This document shows, in pieces, positions 7,918 to 16,542 of a stretch of 29,939 nt of DNA. The DNA comes from CAZWUL01 sp964636625 (GTDB taxonomy: Bacteria > Atribacterota > Phoenicimicrobiia > Phoenicimicrobiales > Stramentimicrobiaceae). The position numbers were made by a program, and so were the translations under genes. Below the pieces are notes generated by a model. That model had not been told where the DNA came from. It was given only the letters and a program-made list of their open reading frames with translations, and did not search any database. Numbering within the stretch: position 1 is the stretch's first letter; each line of letters begins with the position of its first letter. Location: NCBI GenBank assembly GCA_964636625.1, contig CAZWUL010000013.1, positions 1 to 29,939 on the forward strand. Direction: 5' to 3'.

Positions 7918-8451
7918 CTAATACAAACCTTTACTTACCAGGATATTGACTGCTCCATTATCCCTGATGCCCTCTCCGGGATTTGGATTCTGCGCAATTA
8001 TTTTACCCTCAGTTAATTGGTGATGCATAGCGTAGGCAACACTGCCAATATTGTAACCAACTTCTAGTAATATAGCTTCAGCCTCCGGGATAGTTTTTCC
8101 AATTAAATTAGGAACCTGGTTAGCAACCCTGGTCTTTCTAACTTCAACCTCAACAGTTCGGTTTTTTTTAATCTCGGCGCCTGGTGATGGACTCTGGCTA
8201 ACCACAAAAAGATTATTACCCTCCACCGAAAATGGTTCATCAATAATAAGCATTTTCAAACCATTACTTTGCAAAACTTGTCGGGCAGTTGTTATATCCT
8301 TATTTAAAACAGAAGGAACATTAACATTTGGTATATTAAAAATAGTTTGGTAGGTTAAAAAAGCTGCATAAGCCCCTATTCCAACTGTGATTATTACCAC
8401 AATTAATAAAAAAATAAAACGAGAAATTCCTATTATTACTTTTGGTACCAT
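7918..8451 (-). CDS. Single-pass membrane protein with two PASTA domains and no kinase domain
   Basis: 177 aa. One transmembrane helix (about 10-33) follows a short cytoplasmic tip. Two PASTA repeats follow outside: about 43-106 (VNVPSVLNKDITTARQVL ... SQSPSPGAEI) and about 110-175 (VPNLIGKTIPEAEAILLE ... NPNPGEGI). PASTA domains bind peptidoglycan fragments or act as spacers in PASTA kinases and penicillin-binding proteins. Here there is no kinase, transpeptidase or other catalytic domain, and the cytoplasmic part is only about ten residues. It starts 12 bases after rsmB (ATG, AGG upstream) inside the housekeeping operon, where Bacillota often carry rlmN-prpC-prkC. Function unknown; an envelope sensor, tether or adaptor is inferred. 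Confidence 0.85.
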   Translation of the reverse strand: MVPKVIIGISRFIFLLIVVIITVGIGAYAAFLTYQTIFNIPNVNVPSVLNKDITTARQVLQSNGLKMLIIDEPFSVEGNNLFVVSQSPSPGAEIKKNRTVEVEVRKTRVANQVPNLIGKTIPEAEAILLEVGYNIGSVAYAMHHQLTEGKIIAQNPNPGEGIRDNGAVNILVSKGLY

Positions 8452-8463
8452 TCGCCTATCCTG

Positions 8464-9831
8464 TCATGCTTTTTTTAACTTCGTCATAAAAAACCCATCA
8501 ACATTCTCACCTGAATAACCAGGTATTAGCTGTATTGAGTGTTTTAATTCAGTATTATATTTTATCACGCCATACTCTTTAACAAAAGAGGAGGTGTCTT
8601 GAATAATAAGCCCCTTATGCTTTTCCAGAAATTTTTTAATTAAAAAATCATTTTCTTCTTTTTCCATACTACAGGTAGAATATACCATTTCACCGCCTGG
8701 CTTCAAATACTGTGCAGCAACACTTAGGATTTTCTCCTGCAAATTGGCAGCTTCTTGCAATTGAAAAACATTTATATTCTTCCATTTTAAATCAGGCTTT
8801 TTTCTGATAACACCTGTCCCCGAACAAGGAGCATCAACTAATATCTTATCGGCTTTTTCGAAAAAATCAGCACAAAAGACAGTAGAATCTTTTAGAAGGT
8901 ATCTAACAATACTTATACCTAATCTTCTGGATTCAGTTTTTACCATTTCCAATCTTCTTTTGTTTTTTTCAAAAGCAATAATATTCCCCTGGTTTTTCAT
9001 CAATTGCCCCAGATGGGTGGTTTTGCCACCAGGACCACTGCACATATCAATAACTAATTCTCCTGGCAGAGGAGCTAAAAGCCTTGAGGCAAGCGAAGAG
9101 CTTTCGTCCTGAACCGAAAATAATCCTGATTTAAACATTGTAGAATCAGATATATCCAAAAATTCTTTAATTATAAGCGATTCAAAAGGAAGATACTTCC
9201 CTTCTTCAAATCGGATCATTGCTCCAGATAACCTTTTCTGTAAATCAGGCATATTAATTTTTATAGGATTGACACGCAAAGTTGTATTTGGTTTTTTGTT
9301 CATAACTTTACACATATTAATGCATAAATTCACACCATATCTTTTTATCCATCTCTCTATCAACCATTCAGGAAAGGAATAATAAACAGAAATATGTTTT
9401 AGCTGTTCCTGGTTAATGTCAGGCCAATAGATAGCATTTGTTTTTCGAATAATTTTCCGTAATATGGCATTAACAAGATTTGAATATCTGTAATTTTTAC
9501 TTTTTTTTGCCAAATTAACAGATTCATTCACTATTGCATAATCAGGAATTTTATCTAAATAAAAAATCTGGTAAATACCAATTCTTAAAATATTCTCAAT
9601 ATCCAAAGGGAGTTTTCTGTCCTGCCTGGCAAGGAATTGCCTGATAATCCAATCCAGCTTTTTCCGGAATCGGGTTACCCCATAAGCTATTTCCTGAACC
9701 AGGGCTTTATCTTCCTTTTTAAGAGTACAATGTTCAAAATAATATTGGATTAAAATGTTCAAGTAAGCATTCTGTTTTTCCACTCTGATTAAAATTTTTA
9801 AAATCAATTCCCTTATATTGTCAAATCTCAA
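8464..9831 (-). CDS. rsmB: 16S rRNA (cytosine-967-C5) methyltransferase RsmB
   Basis: 455 aa, normal length. An N-terminal NusB-like RNA-binding domain (about 1-140) is followed by a SAM-dependent m5C methyltransferase. The SAM motif DMCSGPGGKTTHL lies at 262-274, the motif IV loop DAPCSGTG with C336 at 333-340, and the catalytic cysteine C387 is in YSTCSMEKEEN. Both cysteines of the RNA m5C mechanism are present. The start is TTG at 9831 with AAAGG 8 bases upstream. It lies 58 bases behind fmt and directly before the PASTA gene. The fmt-rsmB pair is highly conserved in bacteria, supporting the specific name over other Sun/NSUN family members. Confidence 0.93.
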   Translation of the reverse strand: MRFDNIRELILKILIRVEKQNAYLNILIQYYFEHCTLKKEDKALVQEIAYGVTRFRKKLDWIIRQFLARQDRKLPLDIENILRIGIYQIFYLDKIPDYAIVNESVNLAKKSKNYRYSNLVNAILRKIIRKTNAIYWPDINQEQLKHISVYYSFPEWLIERWIKRYGVNLCINMCKVMNKKPNTTLRVNPIKINMPDLQKRLSGAMIRFEEGKYLPFESLIIKEFLDISDSTMFKSGLFSVQDESSSLASRLLAPLPGELVIDMCSGPGGKTTHLGQLMKNQGNIIAFEKNKRRLEMVKTESRRLGISIVRYLLKDSTVFCADFFEKADKILVDAPCSGTGVIRKKPDLKWKNINVFQLQEAANLQEKILSVAAQYLKPGGEMVYSTCSMEKEENDFLIKKFLEKHKGLIIQDTSSFVKEYGVIKYNTELKHSIQLIPGYSGENVDGFFMTKLKKA

Positions 9832-9889
9832 AACTGAATACCTTTATTATTTTTTAATTTTATCGCTGTTATTAAATTCTAAGAATATT

Positions 9890-10840
9890 TTAATTAAATG
9901 AATCCCCCATATTTATACAATATCCATTGATAAACTGGGCAACATCCATCTCTTTAGAACCGGGAAGGATGAGTCGTTTAATTTGAACATAGGTATTATC
10001 ACCTGTTAATACCAGTATACCCTCTTTTTTTACCTCGATAATATCACCCGGTTTCTTTTGAAATATATCATAATTCTCTCCGGCATTTTTGAACAATAAT
10101 GCCCGGGTAATTTTTATTCTTTTACCTTTGAATTCAGTGTAGGCACATGGCATATAAGCAACTCCCCTTATTAAATTAATAATGTCCGCACCATTATTCT
10201 CCCAATTTATTCTGCAATCAGTTTTACCTATTTTCCTGGCATAGAAGAACCTTCCCTCTGGTTGAGGTATTTCCTTATAATTGCCTTTCTTAATATTATC
10301 GAGAACCTCTGGCATCATTTTAGCACTTTCTTCTGCAAGCCTTGTACTTAATTGCTGACAATTCTCTCCTGGTAATATCTTTATCTTTTTTTGCAATATA
10401 ATATCACCGGCATCAATTTTCTCATTCATAAATAAAAAGCTAATGCCTGTTTCTTTCTCACCCTTAATAATAGTCCATTGAATAGGTGCAGAACCCTTAT
10501 AATGGGGTAATAAAGATGGGTGAACATTTAAACAACCATTAATCGGTATTTTTAATACATCCTTGGAAAGTATTTGTCCATAGGCTATTAAGACAATTAA
10601 ATCTGGTTTATAGTCTTTTATTTTTTGTATTGATTCTTCAGAATTAATACTATCTGGTTGAAAGATATTTAAACCATGCTCCAGGGCTACTTCTTTAATC
10701 GGGGACGCTGTGATTCTTTTTCCTCTTCCCGCCGGCCGATCCGGTTGAGTGATAATTGCGACAATATCTTCTCTTAAAGAAATAATCTTTTTCAAGACTG
10801 GAATACCGAAAGAAGAAGTACCTACAAAAATTATTCGCAA
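9890..10840 (-). CDS. fmt: Methionyl-tRNA formyltransferase
   Basis: 316 aa. Transfers a formyl group from 10-formyl-tetrahydrofolate to Met-tRNA(fMet). The N-terminal Rossmann domain starts MRIIFVGTSSFG. The catalytic triad residues appear as N105 and H107 in NVHPSLLP and D143 in EKIDAGDII, with the folate-binding SLLPHYKGSAPIQW in between. A C-terminal OB-type domain follows. The start is a TTG at 10840 with a consensus AGGAGG 7 bases upstream. An ATG lies between the Shine-Dalgarno and the TTG, but it is out of frame and stops after four codons. It follows def by 20 bases, the usual functional pairing of N-formylation and deformylation. Confidence 0.96.
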   Translation of the reverse strand: MRIIFVGTSSFGIPVLKKIISLREDIVAIITQPDRPAGRGKRITASPIKEVALEHGLNIFQPDSINSEESIQKIKDYKPDLIVLIAYGQILSKDVLKIPINGCLNVHPSLLPHYKGSAPIQWTIIKGEKETGISFLFMNEKIDAGDIILQKKIKILPGENCQQLSTRLAEESAKMMPEVLDNIKKGNYKEIPQPEGRFFYARKIGKTDCRINWENNGADIINLIRGVAYMPCAYTEFKGKRIKITRALLFKNAGENYDIFQKKPGDIIEVKKEGILVLTGDNTYVQIKRLILPGSKEMDVAQFINGYCINMGDSFN

Positions 10841-10860
10841 AACATGACCTCCTTTAAACC

Positions 10861-11355
10861 CTAAACTGTTTTCTCAATCTCTCTTAACTGTTCCTTAATC
10901 AGAAGTCTCTTAGCCGGACTCAATCTATCTATAAATAAGTACCCTTCCAAATGATCTATTTCATGCTGCAAGGCAATGGCTAAAAAACCTTCCTGGGTAA
11001 TCCTTATCTTCTTTTCTTCCAAATCCAGGGCTTCCACAGTAATAGAATAAGATCTTTTAACCGGAGAATAAATACCTGGAACACTCAAACAACCTTCCTC
11101 TTCTTTTGTTTTACCTTCGCGTTTAACAATCTCAGGATTGACTAACACAATCACTCCTTGTTCTTCAGTATCAATAACAATTATTTTTTTAGAGATACCT
11201 ACCTGTGGTGCAGCCAATCCAACTCCTCCCTCAGCATACATAGTTTCAATCATATTTTCGGCGAGCTCTCTAATCTCGTCATCCACCCTGGCAACCGGTA
11301 TAGCCTTTTCCCTTAATATAGGGGAGCCATATTTGTGTAATTTTAATATTGCCAT
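10861..11355 (-). CDS. def: Peptide deformylase
   Basis: 164 aa. Removes the formyl group from nascent peptides. The three family motifs are intact: GVGLAAPQVG (45-54), EEGCLS with metal ligand C89, and HEIDH (131-135) with ligands H131 and H135 and catalytic E132. The short C-terminus suggests a bacterial type 1-like enzyme. ATG at 11355 with a strong GGAGGAG upstream, 12 bases after priA, then fmt 20 bases further on. Confidence 0.96.
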   Translation of the reverse strand: MAILKLHKYGSPILREKAIPVARVDDEIRELAENMIETMYAEGGVGLAAPQVGISKKIIVIDTEEQGVIVLVNPEIVKREGKTKEEEGCLSVPGIYSPVKRSYSITVEALDLEEKKIRITQEGFLAIALQHEIDHLEGYLFIDRLSPAKRLLIKEQLREIEKTV

Positions 11356-11367
11356 TCTTTTCTCCTC

Positions 11368-13383
11368 CTAATATACTTTCACTGGATTTACATCAATTAT
11401 TAATTTTACATCATTTGATTTAAATTTTGAAATATATTGAGATAGCCCTCTTTTTAAATTATCTATATTATGGTTTTCTGTATTGAGCTTAAGTATATAT
11501 TGAACCTTGTTCTTATCCTTCTCCCGCATAATAATAAGGTTTTCCTGTTTTAATTGCAAGCCCAAATCATATTTAGATATTAAATTTGTCCTGTGCATAT
11601 AATTTATAAAATCAATAGCACTTTTTTTGACACTTTCCCTTTTTTTACCAATAAATTCTATTTTAATCAATTTAGCAAGTGGAGGATAATCAAGTTCCTC
11701 CCTTATCATTTTTTCTTTTTCAAAAAATAACCTGTAATCCATTTTTGTTAAAGCCAGCAAGCTATGGTGTTCAGGTTGAAATGTTTGAATTATTAAACTC
11801 TTTAATTCTTTCTTTGTTATTAAATTCAAAGCTAATTGATAAAAAAGCTGGAAGGATAATTCAGCTGATTTATAATCCGGTAAATTTAACAGACAATCTG
11901 CTAAAATGACCCCTACCAGACCAACGTTTTGGAAATCCAGCTCTCGGAAGATAAGTTGTGTTCCTATTAAAATATCAATTTTTCCCTGGTTAAATTTACT
12001 TATTATTTTCTTTTGATTATTAACCCTGGGAGCAATATCAATATCTAATCGTTCCACAACAGCGCCGGGAAACATTCTCTTAATAAATATTTCCACATGC
12101 TGTGTCCCGAAGCCCAAGGGTTTGATTTTTCCATTACCGCATTCAGGACAATTTTTCTCCATTTTTACTTTTATACCACATTTATGACAAACAATATGTT
12201 TGATGTCTCCTTCAAGATGGCAAGCTAACAGATGGTTACATTCAGGGCATCTTATCACATGACCACATTGAGAACAAATCATATAACCAGCAAATCCACG
12301 CCTATTGTGAAAAAGTAAAACTTTTTCACCTTTTTTAAAACATTGAACAATCTTTTGTTGCAACTGGAAGCTAATTGTTTTTTGAAATGATTTTTCTTTC
12401 TCCATATTAACAATCTGTATTTCAGGGTAATTCAAACAAGAATTGAGCAGATACCTTTCACTTTTTAAAATATATTTTTGTTTAACTGCATCCTGATAAC
12501 TTTCCAGAGATGGAGCAAAACTTCCCAATATAACCTTAGATTTGCATAATTTTCCCCTTCTTAAGGCAACATCCCGGGCGTTATACCGGGGCATTCTTTC
12601 TTCTTTATATAATAATGAATTCTCTTGTTCTACGATAATTAATCCCAGATTTGGAAAAGGAAGAAAGATATTGGACCTTGTTCCAATTACAACTTTAATA
12701 TCACCTCTTGCTACCTGAAGAAAACGAAGGTATTTTTGGGTTTGATTGACTTTCTTATCAAATATCCCTGATTTATCATTATATTTTTTTAAAATATTTT
12801 TCTTCAGCTGAATACAGGAATGTTGCTCCGGCACCAGAAGCAAAACCTGCTTCCCCTGCTGCAAAGTCTTTCTAATACATCTCTCATAATAACGGTTTCT
12901 TACTTTATAATTTTTATAATGAAAAAGAATTGTCTTTGGGATATTATCTATATATTCAGAAAGATTGTTATTAAATTTGAACAATTGCTGCTGGTAATTC
13001 CCGACACTATGAACTTTTATTCTTTCTGCAACTTCCAGAAAACTATCAACTTTTTTTCGGGATACCTGGGTAGGTATAATATGGCTAATTAGCGTACCGA
13101 TGGAGCCTAAATAATACTTGGAAATCCAGTCAATTAACCTGATTATTTCCGGAGATAATATTGGAATAGGGTCAATAATTTCTTCGATTTCTTTCAGACG
13201 TTTAACATTTGCCTCAGAAATTATTTTTGAAATAATGCCAATAATCTTTTTATTTCTAAAAGGTACTTGCACTCTCTTACCAATATCAGCTATTTCTGCC
13301 ATCTCAGGAGGAATAAGATAATGAAACCCCTTATTAGTATTGATTTTTAGTGGGATTACTTCCGCAACGATTTTTCTATTCAT
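11368..13383 (-). CDS. priA: PriA-like primosomal protein with degenerate, probably inactive helicase ATPase
   Basis: 671 aa, shorter than typical PriA (about 730-800). The N-terminal 3'-DNA-binding domain is recognisable (HYLIPPE..GKRVQVPF, about 20-105), but the winged-helix region is reduced to about 40 residues. The zinc module is intact: C370/C373, C379/C382, C399/C402 and C412/C415. The aromatic DNA-contact stretch (YKEERMPRYNARDVA) and motif IV (HNRRGF) are kept. In contrast, Walker A reads YKNYKVRN at 156-163 instead of GxTGSGKT, Walker B reads VEQEN at 251-255 instead of DEEH, and motif VI reads QLALNLIT at 516-523 instead of QVAGRAGR. The alignment through Walker A needs no gap, so this is not a frameshift. 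ATP-driven unwinding is unlikely; a structural replication-restart role remains possible, as proposed for helicase-motif-lacking actinobacterial PriA. The start overlaps the coaBC stop by one base (TAATG). Confidence 0.9.
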   Translation of the reverse strand: MNRKIVAEVIPLKINTNKGFHYLIPPEMAEIADIGKRVQVPFRNKKIIGIISKIISEANVKRLKEIEEIIDPIPILSPEIIRLIDWISKYYLGSIGTLISHIIPTQVSRKKVDSFLEVAERIKVHSVGNYQQQLFKFNNNLSEYIDNIPKTILFHYKNYKVRNRYYERCIRKTLQQGKQVLLLVPEQHSCIQLKKNILKKYNDKSGIFDKKVNQTQKYLRFLQVARGDIKVVIGTRSNIFLPFPNLGLIIVEQENSLLYKEERMPRYNARDVALRRGKLCKSKVILGSFAPSLESYQDAVKQKYILKSERYLLNSCLNYPEIQIVNMEKEKSFQKTISFQLQQKIVQCFKKGEKVLLFHNRRGFAGYMICSQCGHVIRCPECNHLLACHLEGDIKHIVCHKCGIKVKMEKNCPECGNGKIKPLGFGTQHVEIFIKRMFPGAVVERLDIDIAPRVNNQKKIISKFNQGKIDILIGTQLIFRELDFQNVGLVGVILADCLLNLPDYKSAELSFQLFYQLALNLITKKELKSLIIQTFQPEHHSLLALTKMDYRLFFEKEKMIREELDYPPLAKLIKIEFIGKKRESVKKSAIDFINYMHRTNLISKYDLGLQLKQENLIIMREKDKNKVQYILKLNTENHNIDNLKRGLSQYISKFKSNDVKLIIDVNPVKVY

Positions 13384-14618
13384 TATAGCGAATTACCATT
13401 ATCAAGACCTGGAAGATTACGCTGCATATTATCAAGAATATAGCCTGCTAATTGATATTTTGACATAAGTGGTAAATCTTTCTTTTTCCCCTTTTTATCA
13501 ATAATCAACACCTTATTGGTTTCAACTTCAAAACCACTGTCTTTCCTGCTTATATCATTAGCGACAATATAATCCAGGTTCTTAGATTTTAATTTTTCTA
13601 AAGCATGTTTCTTTAAGCTTTCAACCTCGGCAGCAAATCCTACCAATATTTGTTTCGTCTTTTTTTCTCCGGCTTCTTTCAAGATATCAATATTTTTTTC
13701 CAGCTCCAGATGTAAGTTATTTTGTTCTTTTTTCTTTATTTTCCCTATAAACTTTTGCGCAGGTCTAAAATCAGACACTGCAGCCGAAGAAATGAAAACA
13801 TCTGAGTCTTCAAAATTAGACATCACTTCGTCTCTCATTTCCTGGGCGGTAGTAACATGTATAATTTTAACCCCGTAAGGTTCCTGCAAACAGGTGGGAC
13901 CGGTAATTAATACCACCTCAGCCCCTCTATTTCTTGCAGCTACAGCCAGAGAAAAACCCATTTTACCGGTTGAACGATTTGAAATAAATCGTACCTCATC
14001 AATAGGTTCTCTTGTAGCAGAAGCGGTAATCAGAATCTTTTTGCCTTTTAATGAATAAGCTTTACTAATCAGACCTTTTACTGCATCAAGAATATCGATT
14101 GGTTTAGCCATTCGTCCATCTCCATATTCTCCACAGGCTAAATTCCCTTTATCGGTTTCAACAAAAAAATAATTCTGCTTTAATAGCTTTTTGACATTGT
14201 TCTGATAGATAGGATTGCTAATCATTGCACTGTTCATAGATGGTGCAAAAATTGTTTTCCTTTTAAAAGCCAATACAGTAGTAGTAATCAAGTCATCTGC
14301 CAACCCATTTGCAATTTTAGCAACTATATTTGCAGTAGCAGGGGCTATAACGATAAAATCAGCCCAGCGGGCTAAAGAGATGTGCCTGATTTCCTCCTCC
14401 TCTTCGTTCTCAGGAAAGAGATTTGTATATACCTTATTCTCAGATAAAACAGCAAGGGTAAGCGGGGTAATAAAATGCATAGCATTTTTGGTCAACATTA
14501 CCTTGACTTCAAAACCTTCTTTTTTAAATAATCTTACTAATTCTGCACTCTTATAAGCAGCTATCCCTCCGGTAATACCAAGAGCAATTTTTATTCTTGT
14601 ATTTCCATTTTCTCTCAT
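13383..14618 (-). CDS. coaBC: Bifunctional phosphopantothenoylcysteine decarboxylase/phosphopantothenate-cysteine ligase
   Basis: 411 aa. Two consecutive coenzyme A biosynthesis steps. The N-terminal CoaC flavoprotein domain (about 8-185) shows GITGGIAAYK, the catalytic histidine H79, the substrate motif APSMNSAM (N129) and ACGEYGDGRMA with the active-site cysteine C162. The CoaB ligase domain (about 190-400) begins KKILITASATREPIDEVRFI and contains NRSTGKMG, the dimer/phosphopantothenate region. The ATG start has a weak ribosome site. It is preceded by a 111-base gap after gmk, the largest in this operon, where rpoZ is often found in relatives but is absent here. The stop overlaps the priA start by one base. 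Confidence 0.95.
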   Translation of the reverse strand: MRENGNTRIKIALGITGGIAAYKSAELVRLFKKEGFEVKVMLTKNAMHFITPLTLAVLSENKVYTNLFPENEEEEEIRHISLARWADFIVIAPATANIVAKIANGLADDLITTTVLAFKRKTIFAPSMNSAMISNPIYQNNVKKLLKQNYFFVETDKGNLACGEYGDGRMAKPIDILDAVKGLISKAYSLKGKKILITASATREPIDEVRFISNRSTGKMGFSLAVAARNRGAEVVLITGPTCLQEPYGVKIIHVTTAQEMRDEVMSNFEDSDVFISSAAVSDFRPAQKFIGKIKKKEQNNLHLELEKNIDILKEAGEKKTKQILVGFAAEVESLKKHALEKLKSKNLDYIVANDISRKDSGFEVETNKVLIIDKKGKKKDLPLMSKYQLAGYILDNMQRNLPGLDNGNSL

Positions 14619-14729
14619 AGATTTACCAATATTCTTTCATAATAATATAATATAATTAATCTTATTACTTGTTACTTGCTTCTTTTTATAACAAGACATT
14701 CCATGATAGCAGATATCGATTCAGGAGAA

Positions 14730-15335
14730 TCATAGAGAATATTTTGCTTTTTGTTTTTTGATTTTACATCGTTCGCTGATAATAATAGATTTTAATTCCT
14801 CCAGCGCTTTCGCAAAATGATTATTAATTATCAAGTAATCATAATGCATTATTTCTTTTAATTCATTATGGGCATCTTGGAGTCTTTTTTTTAAATCTTC
14901 CTCTCTTTCTGTCTTTCTACCTCTCAACCTGTCCTCCAGTTGCTCCCAGGAAGGTGGAGCAATAAAAATGAATATAGCATCGGAAAACTTTTTTTTCAGC
15001 TTCAAAGCTCCCTGGACATCAATTTCTAAAACAAGATCCATCCCGTCACCAAGACTCTCGTCAAGTGTCGACAAAAGTGTACCTTTATAGTCTCCGTGCA
15101 CCAATGCCCATTCAGCAAACTTGCAATCTTCGATATATTGCTTAAAAGTTTCTTTATTAACAAAAAAATAATCCCTGCCCTCTTCTTCATTTTTTCTGGG
15201 TTTTCTGGTTGTTACCGATACGGAATAATGCAGGTCAGGAACACATCTAAATAATTCTTTCCTGAGAGTTCCTTTTCCTACACCGGAAGGTCCAGATATA
15301 ACAAATAACCGTCCCTTATAATTATTTTTTCCCAT
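14730..15335 (-). CDS. gmk: Guanylate kinase
   Basis: 201 aa. Phosphorylates GMP to GDP with ATP. The P-loop is GPSGVGKG (15-22). The GMP-binding segment follows: SVTTRKPRKNEEEGRDYFFV, then LEIDVQGALK and the lid region with RLRGRKTEREEDL. Typical length. It starts 19 bases after remA with a weak ribosome site, suggesting translational coupling. The remA-gmk order is conserved in Bacillota and relatives. Confidence 0.96.
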   Translation of the reverse strand: MGKNNYKGRLFVISGPSGVGKGTLRKELFRCVPDLHYSVSVTTRKPRKNEEEGRDYFFVNKETFKQYIEDCKFAEWALVHGDYKGTLLSTLDESLGDGMDLVLEIDVQGALKLKKKFSDAIFIFIAPPSWEQLEDRLRGRKTEREEDLKKRLQDAHNELKEIMHYDYLIINNHFAKALEELKSIIISERCKIKKQKAKYSL

Positions 15336-15354
15336 TTTTTTTGTCCATTTTTAT

Positions 15355-15618
15355 TTATTGGGTATTTTCTTTCTTCTGATAACTTGTCAGTCTGTTAATA
15401 ATAGTCTCGGGTTGTAATGCAGATAATATAATCTGATTGCTATCTGTTATCAATACAGAACGGGTCCTTCTGCCATAGGTAGCGTTTACTAATCTTTTTG
15501 CCTGTTTTGATTCTTCTCTTAGTCTTTTCATAGGTGCAGAATCAGGATCTAATATCGCAATGACCCTATTTGAATTAACGAAATTCCCAAAACCTATATT
15601 CATCATAAATAAATTCAT
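15355..15618 (-). CDS. remA: RemA-like DNA-binding regulator (DUF370)
   Basis: 87 aa. The N-terminal signature INIGFGN-like NIGFGNFVNSNRVIAIL and the core RLVNATYGRRTRSVLITDS identify the RemA/DUF370 family. In Bacillus subtilis RemA is an oligomeric DNA-binding activator of matrix and osmoprotection genes; in other phyla the role is largely unstudied. The chosen ATG at 15618 has AGGAGA at good spacing; ATGs four and five codons later lack such a site. It lies between yicC (15 bases) and gmk (19 bases), the usual place. Confidence 0.92.
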   Translation of the reverse strand: MNLFMMNIGFGNFVNSNRVIAILDPDSAPMKRLREESKQAKRLVNATYGRRTRSVLITDSNQIILSALQPETIINRLTSYQKKENTQ

Positions 15619-15633
15619 AAAATATCTCCTAAT

Positions 15634-16509
15634 TTATTCAATATTTCTTGATTGTTCTTTTACTTTCTCTAATTCGTCTTTTAATTTGATAATTTTCGAT
15701 GATATGCTTTTATGGTTTGATTTGGCACCAATAGTATTAACTTCTCTCCCGATTTCCTGGGTATAAAATTCAATTTTTCTGCCAATAGGAGTTACATTTT
15801 GCATAATCCTTTTTAATTGGCCAAAATGGCATTTAAGCCTTGTTATCTCTTCAGAGATATCACTCCTCTGGGCCAAAATCGAAATCTCCATTTCCAATCT
15901 CCCATTATCAAGAGAAAGATCACCCCCAATTTGTTGGACCTTGTTTTTTAATTTTTCCTGATAATCTTGCACACACTGGTCTTTATCCTTGTCAATTTGT
16001 GTGATAATATCTTTCATCCGAGCAATTCTTTTTAAAATATCAGCAACAAGCTTTTCACCTTCTGCTTCTCTGCTCTTAACGAGGTTATCCAGGGCTTCTT
16101 TTAAAGAAATCTCAATTGATTTCCATAAATCTTCATTTTCATCTTCTTTAATAAATTCGAAGATTTCTTTAAACCTGAGCAGTGATTCCAGGCTTATTTT
16201 ATCCTGTATTTTTGCAATTTCTTTTAATCTATTTAAAGATTCTAAATATGAATTTAGTAATTCTTCGTTAAGTCTTATATTACTGATATCATCATTACAT
16301 TTATCTAATTTTATCAGTACATTTATACTACCCCTGCTAATTCTATGCTGTATAATGTTTTCTATTCTCTGCAGAACTGCTAAAGATTGAATAGGCATTC
16401 TCGCTTTAATATCACAATACCGATTATTTACTGATTTTATTTCTACTTTGGAGGAAATGCCATTTACCACTGCTTCTCCCATTCCAAAGCCGGTCATGCT
16501 TTTAGCCAA
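15634..16509 (-). CDS. yicC: YicC family endoribonuclease
   Basis: 291 aa, family-typical length. The start (K)SMTGFGMGE, the following VEIKSVNNRYCDI and the C-terminal QEIGREVNTIGAKSN, ahead of an alpha-helical tail, are diagnostic of YicC/YloC. Escherichia coli YicC is a hexameric endoribonuclease linked to small-RNA decay. The helical middle, rich in Lys and Glu, is normal. The start is TTG at 16509 with AAGGAGAG upstream; an ATG four codons later is the alternative. This is the first gene of a ten-gene operon, with a near-consensus promoter 34-62 bases upstream. Confidence 0.93.
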   Translation of the reverse strand: MAKSMTGFGMGEAVVNGISSKVEIKSVNNRYCDIKARMPIQSLAVLQRIENIIQHRISRGSINVLIKLDKCNDDISNIRLNEELLNSYLESLNRLKEIAKIQDKISLESLLRFKEIFEFIKEDENEDLWKSIEISLKEALDNLVKSREAEGEKLVADILKRIARMKDIITQIDKDKDQCVQDYQEKLKNKVQQIGGDLSLDNGRLEMEISILAQRSDISEEITRLKCHFGQLKRIMQNVTPIGRKIEFYTQEIGREVNTIGAKSNHKSISSKIIKLKDELEKVKEQSRNIE

Positions 16510-16542
16510 ATATCTCTCCTTTCAAAATATAATTTTACCATC

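Noticed and set aside
14215..14556. 113-aa plus-strand open frame inside coaBC
   Set aside because: It lies antisense to the conserved CoaC domain and shows no recognisable domain; it is a shadow frame. The same applies to the other plus-strand frames inside minus-strand genes.
14641..14740. Short frame between gmk and coaBC as an omega (rpoZ) remnant
   Set aside because: The only ATG-started frame is about 15 codons and shows no omega-like sequence.
15989..16390. 133-aa plus-strand open frame inside yicC
   Set aside because: Antisense to a helical Lys/Glu-rich region, which yields long Ser/Leu/Phe-rich shadow frames; no ribosome site or family resemblance.
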